DNA of 64,000 nt. It comes from Nostoc indistinguendum CM1-VF10. Its GTDB lineage: Bacteria; Cyanobacteriota; Cyanobacteriia; Cyanobacteriales; Nostocaceae. Position 1 is the stretch's first letter, and each line of letters begins with the position of its first letter. Position numbers and translations under genes: made by a program. A model generated the notes under the pieces. It worked only from the letters and a program-made list of their open reading frames with translations, had not been told where the DNA came from and made no database searches. Positions 16,720-26,600 of this stretch are shown here, one piece after another. The DNA lies in assembly GCA_019359215.1 (NCBI GenBank), contig JAHHHS010000038.1, forward strand, positions 1 through 64,000, read 5' to 3'.

Positions 16720-19700
16720 ATGGGTAGTACAGCATCTGAAACATCAATGGAAGGAATAGCAATGATTGGCATATCAGGACGTTTCCCTGGAGCCAATAAC
16801 GTTAAAGAATTTTGGCACAATTTACAAGCAGGAATAGAATCAATTTCTCAGCTTGCAGATGAAGAGTTATTGTCAGCAGGTATTGCTCCTAGTTGTTTAG
16901 ATGATAATAACTATGTAAAAGCAAGCGGGGTCTTAGAAGATATTGATTTATTTGATGCTGCATTTTTTGACTTTAATCCTAAAGAAGCAGAAATTACAGA
17001 TCCACAACACCGTCTATTTTTAGAATGTGCTTGGGAAGCTTTAGAAAGTGCTGGTTATGACTCTAATAGATGTGAAAGTCGGATAGGCGTTTATGCTGGC
17101 GCTAGTTTAAATAATTATTTATCCTTTGACTTAAATAGTGACCAAGTTGGCTCGGCACAGTCTTATCAAAAATTAATTGGTAATGATAAAGATTTTTTGT
17201 CTACCCGTGTCTCTTACAAATTAAATTTAACTGGCCCAAGTTTAACTGTTCAAACAGCTTGTTCTACTTCATTAGTAGCAATAAACTTGGCTTGTCAAAG
17301 TTTAATTAATTATCAATGTGATATGGCTTTGGGGGGAGGAGTTTCGATTCGGGTTCCTCACAAAACTGGTTATTTGTATCAACCAGGAGGAACTTTATCT
17401 CCTGATGGTCATTGTCGTGCTTTTGATGCTCAAGCCCAAGGAACGACTGTTGGTAATGGTGTGGGAGTTGTTTTGCTCAAACGGCTAGATGATGCGATCG
17501 CAGATGGCGATCACATCTATGCAGTCATTAAAGGTTGGGCAATTAACAACGATGGTTCAGTGAAAGTTGGTTATACTGCACCTAGTATTGATGGACAAGC
17601 AGAAGCAATCGCCGAAGCAATCATGTTAGCCGGGGTTGAACCGGAAACCATCAGCTATATTGAGGCGCATGGGACTGGTACAACTCTGGGTGATCCGATT
17701 GAAATTGCGGCTTTAACCAAAGTTTTTCGCTCTAGTACAGACAAAAAAGGTTTTTGTGCGATCGGTTCTGTCAAAACAAATATCGGTCATCTAGATGCAG
17801 CCTCCGGAGTCACAGGACTAATCAAGACAGCTTTAGCCCTAAAAAATCAACAAATCCCACCTAGTCTGAATTTTGAACAGCCCAACCCCCAAATTGATTT
17901 TGACAATAGTCCTTTTTATGTCAATACAAAACTGACGCAATGGAAGCAAGAACTATCTCCGCATCGCGCGGGTGTTAGTTCTTTGGGAATGGGGGGAACA
18001 AATGCTCATGTTGTTTTAGAAGAAGCACCAATACAAGTCAGAAGTCAAAAGTCAAAAGTCAAAAGTCAATATCTACTGTGTCTATCGGCTAAAACTGAAT
18101 CTGCATTAGAAACTGCTACTGATAATCTGGCTCAACATCTTATCCAGCATCCTGATCTAAATCTGGCGGATGTTGCTTATACCCTGCAAGTAGGGCGTAA
18201 AGAGTTTAATCATCGTCGGATCTTAGTGTGTCGAGATATTCAAGATGCGGTTAATACTTTAGAAAATAGAGCTTCTCAACGCGTTTTTACTCACTACCAA
18301 GAACCATGCGATCGCCCGATTACCTTCATGTTTCCTGGGCAAGGTAGTCAGTATATCAACATGGGCAAAGAACTTTATCAAACAGAATCAATCTTTCGTG
18401 AATCTGTAGACCGTTGCTGTTTGATACTTCAACCATTATTGAGTTTAGATTTACGTTCAGTTATTTATCCCAGTGAATCTGACACAAAAACAGCAGCAGA
18501 AAAACTCAAACAAACATCTCTAGCCCAGCCAGCATTATTTGTCATTGAGTATGCCTTAGCTCAGTTGTGGATGTCGTGGGAAATTTCTCCCAGTGCAATG
18601 ATTGGTCATAGCATCGGCGAATATGTGGCTGCTTGTCTTGCTGGTGTGATGTCCATAGAAAACGCATTAGCTCTTGTTGCCATGCGTGGGCGACTTATGC
18701 AGCAATTGCCAAGCGGGAGTATGCTATCGATTCCCCTCTCAGAAGCAGAAGTCAAACCTTTACTAAATGAAAACTTATCTTTAGCTGCTAATAATTCCCT
18801 TTCTTCCTGTGTAGTGTCGGGAACTCACGCTGCTATAGATGCACTTTCTGAGCAACTAATTGCTCAAGGAATAGAATGCCGTCGCCTGCATACTTCTCAT
18901 GCTTTCCATTCTCAGATGATGGAACCGATTTTACAAGCGTTTATTGCGGAAGTTAAGAAAATTACTTTAAATTCACCGCAAATTCCCTTTATCTCGAATC
19001 TCACCGGAACTTGGATATCGGCGCAGGAAGCTACAGATCCGCATTACTGGGCAACTCATTTACGACAAACAGTGCGGTTTGCAGATGGTATCTCTGTGTT
19101 ACTGCAAGAGCCAAACCGGATTCTCTTAGAAGTAGGGGCGGGGCGGACGTTGTGTACCTTTGTCAAACAACAAGCCGGAGTAACTCAGCAGCCGATACTG
19201 TCTTCATTACGACATTCTAAAGAAGAACAAGCAGATGCAGCGTTCTTGCTCAATACACTTGGTCGCCTCTGGTTTTTCGGAGTTGTAGTAAATTGGTCTA
19301 ACTTTAATACTTCTGAGCGCCATTATCGCATCCCGCTACCGACATATCCTTTTGAACGTCAGCGTTATTGGATAGAACCTCAGAAAAAATCTAGTGAATC
19401 TCAGACTGCTAACAAGAAAAAGCCCGACATAGCAGACTGGTTTTATTTACCTACTTGGAAACAAGCAATTGCTCCCCAACCTGTAAAATCTGAAAAACAG
19501 GTCTTGGTATTCGCTGATACTGATCAAGTAGGTTCACAAATAGTCAAACGTTTAGAAAGTGAAGGGCAAAATGTTATTACTGTCTGGCAGGGAGAGCAGT
19601 TTGGCAAATTAAATGAAAGGGAATATACCATCAATTCCAGTCAGTCTGATGATTATTATGCTCTAATCGAAGAATTGCAATTTTTTGGGCAAATTCCAGA

Positions 19701-22700
19701 TGCAATTCTACATTTATGGAGTATCACACCAACTGAACAAACAGCATCAGGAATTGAGTTATTTGAGAATTGCCAAAACCCAGGTTTCTATAGCTTGTTA
19801 TTTTTGGCACAGTCTCTGAGTAAACAAAATATTACTCAAATTGTAGATATTTTGGTCGTTACCAATGATATATACGATGTGACAGGGCTGGAAAAATTAA
19901 GTCCAGAGAAAGCAACTGTTTTAGGAATGTGTAAAACAATTCCGCAAGAGTATGCCAATATTTCCTGTCGCAGCATTGATATTGTGCTTCCTCCGGCTGG
20001 AACTGTTGTAGAAAGCCAACTGTTAGACCAACTTTTAGCAGAGTTAAATGCTAAAGAATTTGAAAGTGCGATCGCCTACGGTGGGCGGAACGCCATCGCT
20101 TATCGTGGGCATCATCGTTGGGTACAATCTTATGAACCATTACGCCTAGATAACGACCAACCGCCCAAGTTGCGACAAGAAGGAGTCTATCTAATTACTG
20201 GTGGTTTAGGTGGTATCGGTTTAGAAATTGCTGAGTGTTTAGCTCAGACAGTCAAAGCGAAACTAGTACTGATTAGCTCTTCGGCTTTCCCTAGCACAGA
20301 TGAATGGCAGCAATGGCTGGCAACACACGACGAACAAGATAAATTCAGTAGTAAGATTCAGAAATTACAAGCACTAGAACAACTGGGTGCAGAGATTTTA
20401 GTCCTAAACGCTGATGTAGCCAATTTAGCCCAAACGCAAGCGGTTATTACTCAGGCTGTAGACCATTTTAGTCAGATAAATGGTGTCATTCATGCTGCTG
20501 GAATTAAGCTGTTTAGAACAGTTCAAGAGATAACTAGAAGCGAATGCGAACAACAGCTCAGAGCTAATGGTCATGGACTGTTTATTTTAGAAACAGTATT
20601 GCAAGGAATAAACCTTGACTTCTGTGTCTTGATCTCTTCCTTATCATCTGTTTTAGGTGCATTAGGAATGGCAGCGTATCCAGCAGCCCATCACTTCACC
20701 GATGCCTTTGTTTACAAGCACAACCAGACAAGCTCTACACCTTGGATTAGTGTGAATTGGGATAACTGGTTAACTAGTCAATTAGCTACAGAGTTGGCGA
20801 CAAAACCAGAAATTTCTACTGAATTATTCATGAGCAATCATGAAGGAGTTAAGGTATTTAAACAAGTCTTAGCTTTAAATAAACTTAATCAGATAGTTGT
20901 TTCAACAACTGATTTACAAGCTAGAATTGAACAGTGGATTAAGCCTTCAGCAATTATTAACCAACCTAATTCACTAACATTACACTCCAGACCATTTTTG
21001 CAGAATAGTTATATTGCTCCTAGAAATGAAATAGAGCAAAACATTGCTAATATTTGGCAAGAGATTCTAGGTATTGAACCGATAGGTATTGAAGATAACT
21101 TTTTAGAATTAGGCGGGGATTCGCTTCTCAGTATTCAGATTACCGCTAGAGCCAACAAAGCAGGATTGCGGTTTACTAATCAGCATTTGTTTGAATACCC
21201 AACTATTGGACAATTAGCAGAAATAGCAGACAGAACTGAGACTGTCTTCAGTGAACAGGGATTAGTGGAAGGAGAACTGCCTTTAACACCGATTCAGCAC
21301 TGGTTTGTTGAGCAGAATTTAGTTGATGCACACCACTGGAATCAAACAGTTGTGTTAGAAGTGCAACAATCTCTGAACCTGGTGTTCTTGGAACAAGTGA
21401 TTCAGCATTTACTGATTCATCATGATGCTTTACGTCTGCGTTTTAGAGAAGAAGGATCAGGTTGGCAACAAATAAATGCTAGTTCTGATGAAGTTGTACC
21501 GTTTGAACAAATAGATTTATCAGGACTGTTACCGCAGCAGCAGGAACAGGCGTTTGAGGCAGCTGCTATGGAAATACAAGCGAGTCTCAATCTGACTTCT
21601 GGCCCAATTGTGCGGATTGCCTTATTTGATTTTGGAACCCATCAACCAAGCCGGATACTGTTGGCGGTTCACCATTTGGCCATTGATGTTGGTTCTTGGC
21701 GAATTTTGCTAGAAGATTTGGAGACTGCATACCAACAACTAAGCCAAGGACAAGCAATTAAGCTACAGTCGAAGACGATTTCATTTAAACAGTGGGCTTT
21801 GCGGCTAACTGAGTACGCTCAGTCGATTGAATTACAAAGAGAACAGGTTTATTGGTTAGCAGCTGAACGTGACTGGTTATTACCTTTGCCAGTAGATTAT
21901 GCAGATGGAGCTAATACTGTAGAATCGGCTGATACTATTTCTGTAATCTTGAATATGTCAGAAACGCAAGCATTACAGGAAGAAATTGCTGCCACGTATC
22001 GAGTCCAAACGGATGATGTGTTACTTGCTGGTTTAGCACAAGCATTTAGTAAATGGACTGGTAAGCAATCATTGCTGGTTGACTTAGAAGGCAATGGCAG
22101 AGATGTAATTTTCGATGATATTGATTTATCCCGTACAGTAGGCTGGTTTACCAATATCGCCCCCATGTTATTGGAAATTGGGGAGACTGAAGAAACTGGG
22201 GAAATCTTAAAGCAGGTGAAAGAGCAAATTCGTAGCTTCCCAAATCAGGGTTTGGGTTATGGTGTTTTACGCTATTTGAGTGGCGATGAGATTATTACCG
22301 AAAAATTGCGATCGCTACAACAAGCAGAGGTACTTTTCCTTTACCTTGGCAACTACGAGCAAACTGTACCTGAGTCTTCTTTATTCAACTTATCGCCAAA
22401 ATCTAGCGGCTTGTCTCGCAGTTCACGCGCACAACGCAGCCATCTCATAGAAATTAATGCCTTGATAGTCCAAGAACAACTCAAAATCGATTGGATTTAC
22501 AGCCAAAACATCCATCAACGGCAGACTATCGAGAGTTTAGCTCAAGATTTTAAAACAGCATTACTTTCTCTAATTACTGGTAGTCAGTCTTCTACAGTGC
22601 CAAACTATACGCCTTCAGACTTTACTGAATTTGAATCTAGCCAATGGAATCAAGACGACATTGACAATATTTTGGCAGCAATTAATCAAGTTAAAAGTTA

Positions 22701-22701
22701 A
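16720..22701 (+). CDS. PKS module fused to an NRPS-type T-E didomain: KS-AT-KR-T-E
   Basis: 1993 residues. The ketosynthase (5-430) has Cys181 in QTACSTS plus EAHGTGT and NIGHLD. The acyltransferase (530-830) has Ser631 in GHSIGEY and the HAFHS motif typical of malonyl selectivity. The ketoreductase (about 1150-1350) has ITGGLGGIG and Tyr1320, but the Asn of the usual Y-A-A-A-N is His1324. A carrier of the pre-epimerase type (LGGDSL, Ser1468) and an epimerase-type domain (1505-1960) end the protein. The epimerase core reads HHLAIDVGSW (His1651) instead of HHxxxDGxSW, and FLYLG replaces FNYLG. It would extend acyl-Ser by a malonate unit to a statine-like amino-hydroxy acid. A malonate-derived alpha-carbon has no stereocentre, so the E domain is probably idle. 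Confidence 0.92.
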   Translation: MGSTASETSMEGIAMIGISGRFPGANNVKEFWHNLQAGIESISQLADEELLSAGIAPSCLDDNNYVKASGVLEDIDLFDAAFFDFNPKEAEITDPQHRLFLECAWEALESAGYDSNRCESRIGVYAGASLNNYLSFDLNSDQVGSAQSYQKLIGNDKDFLSTRVSYKLNLTGPSLTVQTACSTSLVAINLACQSLINYQCDMALGGGVSIRVPHKTGYLYQPGGTLSPDGHCRAFDAQAQGTTVGNGVGVVLLKRLDDAIADGDHIYAVIKGWAINNDGSVKVGYTAPSIDGQAEAIAEAIMLAGVEPETISYIEAHGTGTTLGDPIEIAALTKVFRSSTDKKGFCAIGSVKTNIGHLDAASGVTGLIKTALALKNQQIPPSLNFEQPNPQIDFDNSPFYVNTKLTQWKQELSPHRAGVSSLGMGGTNAHVVLEEAPIQVRSQKSKVKSQYLLCLSAKTESALETATDNLAQHLIQHPDLNLADVAYTLQVGRKEFNHRRILVCRDIQDAVNTLENRASQRVFTHYQEPCDRPITFMFPGQGSQYINMGKELYQTESIFRESVDRCCLILQPLLSLDLRSVIYPSESDTKTAAEKLKQTSLAQPALFVIEYALAQLWMSWEISPSAMIGHSIGEYVAACLAGVMSIENALALVAMRGRLMQQLPSGSMLSIPLSEAEVKPLLNENLSLAANNSLSSCVVSGTHAAIDALSEQLIAQGIECRRLHTSHAFHSQMMEPILQAFIAEVKKITLNSPQIPFISNLTGTWISAQEATDPHYWATHLRQTVRFADGISVLLQEPNRILLEVGAGRTLCTFVKQQAGVTQQPILSSLRHSKEEQADAAFLLNTLGRLWFFGVVVNWSNFNTSERHYRIPLPTYPFERQRYWIEPQKKSSESQTANKKKPDIADWFYLPTWKQAIAPQPVKSEKQVLVFADTDQVGSQIVKRLESEGQNVITVWQGEQFGKLNEREYTINSSQSDDYYALIEELQFFGQIPDAILHLWSITPTEQTASGIELFENCQNPGFYSLLFLAQSLSKQNITQIVDILVVTNDIYDVTGLEKLSPEKATVLGMCKTIPQEYANISCRSIDIVLPPAGTVVESQLLDQLLAELNAKEFESAIAYGGRNAIAYRGHHRWVQSYEPLRLDNDQPPKLRQEGVYLITGGLGGIGLEIAECLAQTVKAKLVLISSSAFPSTDEWQQWLATHDEQDKFSSKIQKLQALEQLGAEILVLNADVANLAQTQAVITQAVDHFSQINGVIHAAGIKLFRTVQEITRSECEQQLRANGHGLFILETVLQGINLDFCVLISSLSSVLGALGMAAYPAAHHFTDAFVYKHNQTSSTPWISVNWDNWLTSQLATELATKPEISTELFMSNHEGVKVFKQVLALNKLNQIVVSTTDLQARIEQWIKPSAIINQPNSLTLHSRPFLQNSYIAPRNEIEQNIANIWQEILGIEPIGIEDNFLELGGDSLLSIQITARANKAGLRFTNQHLFEYPTIGQLAEIADRTETVFSEQGLVEGELPLTPIQHWFVEQNLVDAHHWNQTVVLEVQQSLNLVFLEQVIQHLLIHHDALRLRFREEGSGWQQINASSDEVVPFEQIDLSGLLPQQQEQAFEAAAMEIQASLNLTSGPIVRIALFDFGTHQPSRILLAVHHLAIDVGSWRILLEDLETAYQQLSQGQAIKLQSKTISFKQWALRLTEYAQSIELQREQVYWLAAERDWLLPLPVDYADGANTVESADTISVILNMSETQALQEEIAATYRVQTDDVLLAGLAQAFSKWTGKQSLLVDLEGNGRDVIFDDIDLSRTVGWFTNIAPMLLEIGETEETGEILKQVKEQIRSFPNQGLGYGVLRYLSGDEIITEKLRSLQQAEVLFLYLGNYEQTVPESSLFNLSPKSSGLSRSSRAQRSHLIEINALIVQEQLKIDWIYSQNIHQRQTIESLAQDFKTALLSLITGSQSSTVPNYTPSDFTEFESSQWNQDDIDNILAAINQVKS

Positions 22702-22746
22702 AAAAATCGGAACGTGTAAACCATAATATTGATAGAGCAAATTACG

Positions 22747-23618
22747 ATGTTATTAGCCAAAAATTCAACTCCTTTTCTCCAAAAATTGCAGCGTCAAGTT
22801 ATGTCATTTCTCTACCGAAATGACTTACAAAAATTATTACCTCTTTATAGTAGTAAATGGAACCCTCATTTGTTTGGTCAGCATTACCAAGAGCATTTTG
22901 CACCACTGAGAAATAAAAACTTAAAAATTTTGGAAATTGGTATAGGAGGTTATGATGAGCCTTATTCTGGTGGCGATTCCTTGAGAATGTGGAAGCAGTA
23001 TTTTCCCAATAGTATGATTTATGGGATGGATATTGTAGATAAAAAAGTTTTGGAGGAAGACCGCATTAAAATTTTTCAAGGTAGCCAAGATGATGAAATT
23101 TTTCTCAATAAAGTTGTAGCTGAAACTGGTAAATTTGACATTATTATTGATGATGGCAGTCATCGGAATGACCATGTAATTAAAACATTTAAAATTTTGT
23201 TTCCAGAATTGAATCATGGCGGAATCTACAGAAGATACACATACATCTTATATACCAAGTTACGAGAATTGGTCAAAGTTCTGCAAGGATGATGTTGCTC
23301 CTCATTGGGCAGAATATGGTGGCAGTCTGGATTTTATGACCAAAAGACTATGATGAATTTTTTCAAAAGACTAGTTGATTGCTTGAGCCACCAAGAATTT
23401 ATTCATCCAGGGTATACGCCTAACTATTTTGATAAGCATATTGTCGGAATACATTTTTACCGCAATCAAGTTTTTATCTATAAAGGAGATAACACAGCAC
23501 CAGGTATGTAGTTGCTAACAACACTTTAAGACCTGAATTTTTAAAAGAAATAGGTATAGATTCATTAACAGATTTGGCGTTAGAATTTCCTGCTATCGAT
23601 AATCCGACAAACCTGTAA
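22747..23618 (+). pseudogene. SAM-dependent O-methyltransferase, frameshifted
   Basis: The first piece (22747 to about 23229) contains a class I SAM-binding motif (ILEIGIGGYDEPYSGGDSLRMW) and FDIIIDDGSH, as in macrocin/demethylmacrocin-type O-methyltransferases. The conserved continuation jumps frames at least three times. EDTHTSYIPSYENWSKF is in a second frame from about 23231. NFFKRLVDCLSHQEFIHPGY is back in the first frame from about 23346. VVANNTLRPEFLKEIGIDS is in the third frame from about 23508 to the stop at 23616-23618. With all three frames used, the gene is dead unless the sequence has errors. It sits inside the operon between PKS and NRPS genes, so the ancestral product was probably methylated. 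Confidence 0.85.
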
Positions 23619-23675
23619 AATATATTCAGCAACTCTCTTACAAGCATCAATAAAAGGTAAAAATGTGTAAAAATT

Positions 23676-26600
23676 ATGAAAAATATTGAGAAATTCTATC
23701 CGCTATCACCAATGCAGCAGGGCATACTCTTTCACACTCTTTATGCACCCAAATCAGGAGTATATGTTGAGCAGTTAAGTTGTGATATCCAGGGAGATTT
23801 AAATATTGTTTTATTTCAACAAGCATGGCAAAAATTAGTTGAAAAGCATTCAATATTGCGAACCTCCTTTATTTGGGAAGGAATTAAAGAGCCTGTGCAG
23901 GTAGTGCATAAACAAGTAGAACTACCTTGGCAGCAACAAGACTTATCTAAATTAGAATTGATTGAACAGCAAGAACATATTGAGGCTGATTTAGTAGCAG
24001 AAAGAGAAAAAGGTTTTGAAATTTCTCAAGCCCCACTGATGCGATTAAAGCTACTCCAATTAGCTGAAAAACACTACAAATTTATTTGGACTCATCATCA
24101 CTTACTCTTAGATGGCTGGTCTTCTTCTTTACTACTTCAAGAATTATTTACTTGCTATCAAGTATTAAACCAAGGTGAAGGTATACAATTACAAAATCCT
24201 CGCCCTTATCGAGACTATATTGCTTGGCTACAAAAGCAAAATTTATCAAGTGCAGAAATTTTTTGGAAAAAATATCTCAAAGATTTTACTACAGTCACTT
24301 CTGTGGGGGTAGAGCAGAATCTTAGCAACCAGATTAGTGAAAATAAAAACTACATTACGCAGATATTGCGCTTATCAATTACAAAAACAACCTCGTTGCA
24401 GTCTTTAGCTCGCCAACAACAACTAACGCTCAATACGATATTGCAGGGAGCATGGGCGATTCTTTTAAGTCGCTATAGTGGTGAGAACGATATTGTTTTT
24501 GGAGGAGTTGTTTCTGGCCGTCCTACCAATTTAGCGGGTGTAGAATCAATGGTGGGAGTGTTTATTAACACTTTACCAGTAAGAGTAAGCATTAATCCAA
24601 AAGAATCTCTCATACCGTGGCTCAAGCAATTACAAATACAACAAAATGAAGTGCGTCAATATGAATATACTCCATTAATAGAGATTCAAAAGTGGAGTGA
24701 AATTCCAACTGGGCAGCCTTTATTTGAAAGTATATTAAATTTTCAGAATTACCCAATAAATTCCTCTTTACAAACACCTATAGATAATGTCAAAATATTT
24801 AATATTAATAGTTTTATTCATCCTCATTATCCTCTGAATGTTTCAGTACAAGTAGATTCAAAATTATCTTTAGAAATTTTCTATAATAGCCTACATTTTG
24901 ATGATGATAAAATTGCTCGAATGCTGGGACATTTGCAAACTCTAATATTAAGTATGGTGGATAATCATCAACAGTGTTTGGGTGAATTACCATTACTAAC
25001 GGCTACCGAGCGTTATCAGTTATTAGAAGAGTGGAATAATACCCGAGTTGATTATCCACAAAACCAATGTATCCATCAGCTATTTGAGGCACAGGTTGAG
25101 AAAACTCCTGATGCTGTTGCTGTGGTATTTGAGAATCAGCAATTGACTTATCGGGAACTGAATGCCAAAGCAAATCAAATCGCCCACTATTTGCAAAAAC
25201 TGGGAGTAGGAAAAGAGGTATTGGTAGGGATTTGTATAGAGCGATCGCTCGAAATGGTGATTGGACTCTTAGGTATTTTCAAAGCGGGTGGAGCGTATGT
25301 TCCGCTTGACCCCACCTATCCTCAAGAAAGATTAGCTTTCATGTTAGAAAACTCTCAAGTAACAGTATTGTTAACCCAGAAGCACTTACTTGAAAGTCTA
25401 CCTGCTCACCAAGCAAAAACCATTTATTTGGACAGTAATTGGGAAGTAATCGCCCAAGAAACTACAGAAAACCCTGTTCACAGCATCACGCCTGAAAATC
25501 TCGCTTATGTGATATATACCTCTGGTTCTACAGGTAAACCAAAAGGTGCGATGAATACTCATCAGGCAATTTGTAACCGTTTGCTCTGGATGCAGGATTA
25601 TTGTCAACTAACAACAGCAGACAGAGTTTTGCAAAAAACTCCTTTTAGCTTTGATGTGTCGGTATGGGAGTTTTTCTTACCGTTGTTGGTAGGCGCGCGT
25701 TTAATAGTAGCTCAACCACAGGGACATCGAGACACAAATTATCTTGTGAATGTGATTACACAGCAGCAAATCACCACTGTGCATTTTGTCCCATCAATGC
25801 TGCAAGTTTTTCTTGAACAACCAGGCATTGAGAAGTGTAAGTGTATCAAACGGGTGATTTGCAGTGGGGAAGCATTACCCATTGAACTGGAAAAACGTTT
25901 CTTTCAACGTTTAGATGCCGAGTTGCACAATCTCTACGGTCCAACAGAAGCAGCCATAGACGTGACATTTTGGAAATGCGAGCATTATTCCTCATCTGCT
26001 ACAGTTCCCATTGGCCGTCCTATTGCTAATACCCAAATTTATCTTTTGGATCGGGATTTAAACCCTGTCCCTATAGGAGTTCCAGGTGAGTTGTATATAG
26101 GCGGAGTTGGATTAGCTAAAGGCTATCTGAATAATCCAGAATTGACAACAGAGAAATTCATTCCTCACCCCTTCAACAACAAACCAGGAGCGCGTCTATA
26201 CAAAACAGGCGACTTAGCTCGCTATTTACCAGATGGAAACATCGAATTTTTAAGACGCATTGATTACCAAGTGAAGATTCGCGGTTTCCGCATTGAGCTA
26301 GGAGAGATTGAGGCGGTATTAAATCAACACCCTGCTGTGCGAGAAACTGTAGTCACTGCTCAACTAGATGAGCTAAGACATCAGCGACTGATTGCTTATG
26401 TTGTTGCTAATCACCCATTCCTTCACATCAATCAACTACGTAGCTTTTTACAAGAAAAGTTACCAGAATATATGCTACCTTCTGCTTTTGTTATGCTGAA
26501 GGCAATGCCTTTAACACCCAATGGCAAATTAGACCGCCGCGCTTTACCTGCACCAGATCAGCAACGTCCTCAGCTACAATCTGCTTTCCTTGCACCTCAA

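Noticed and set aside
23305..23511. Independent 68-residue gene
   Set aside because: Its sequence is the middle part of the frameshifted O-methyltransferase.
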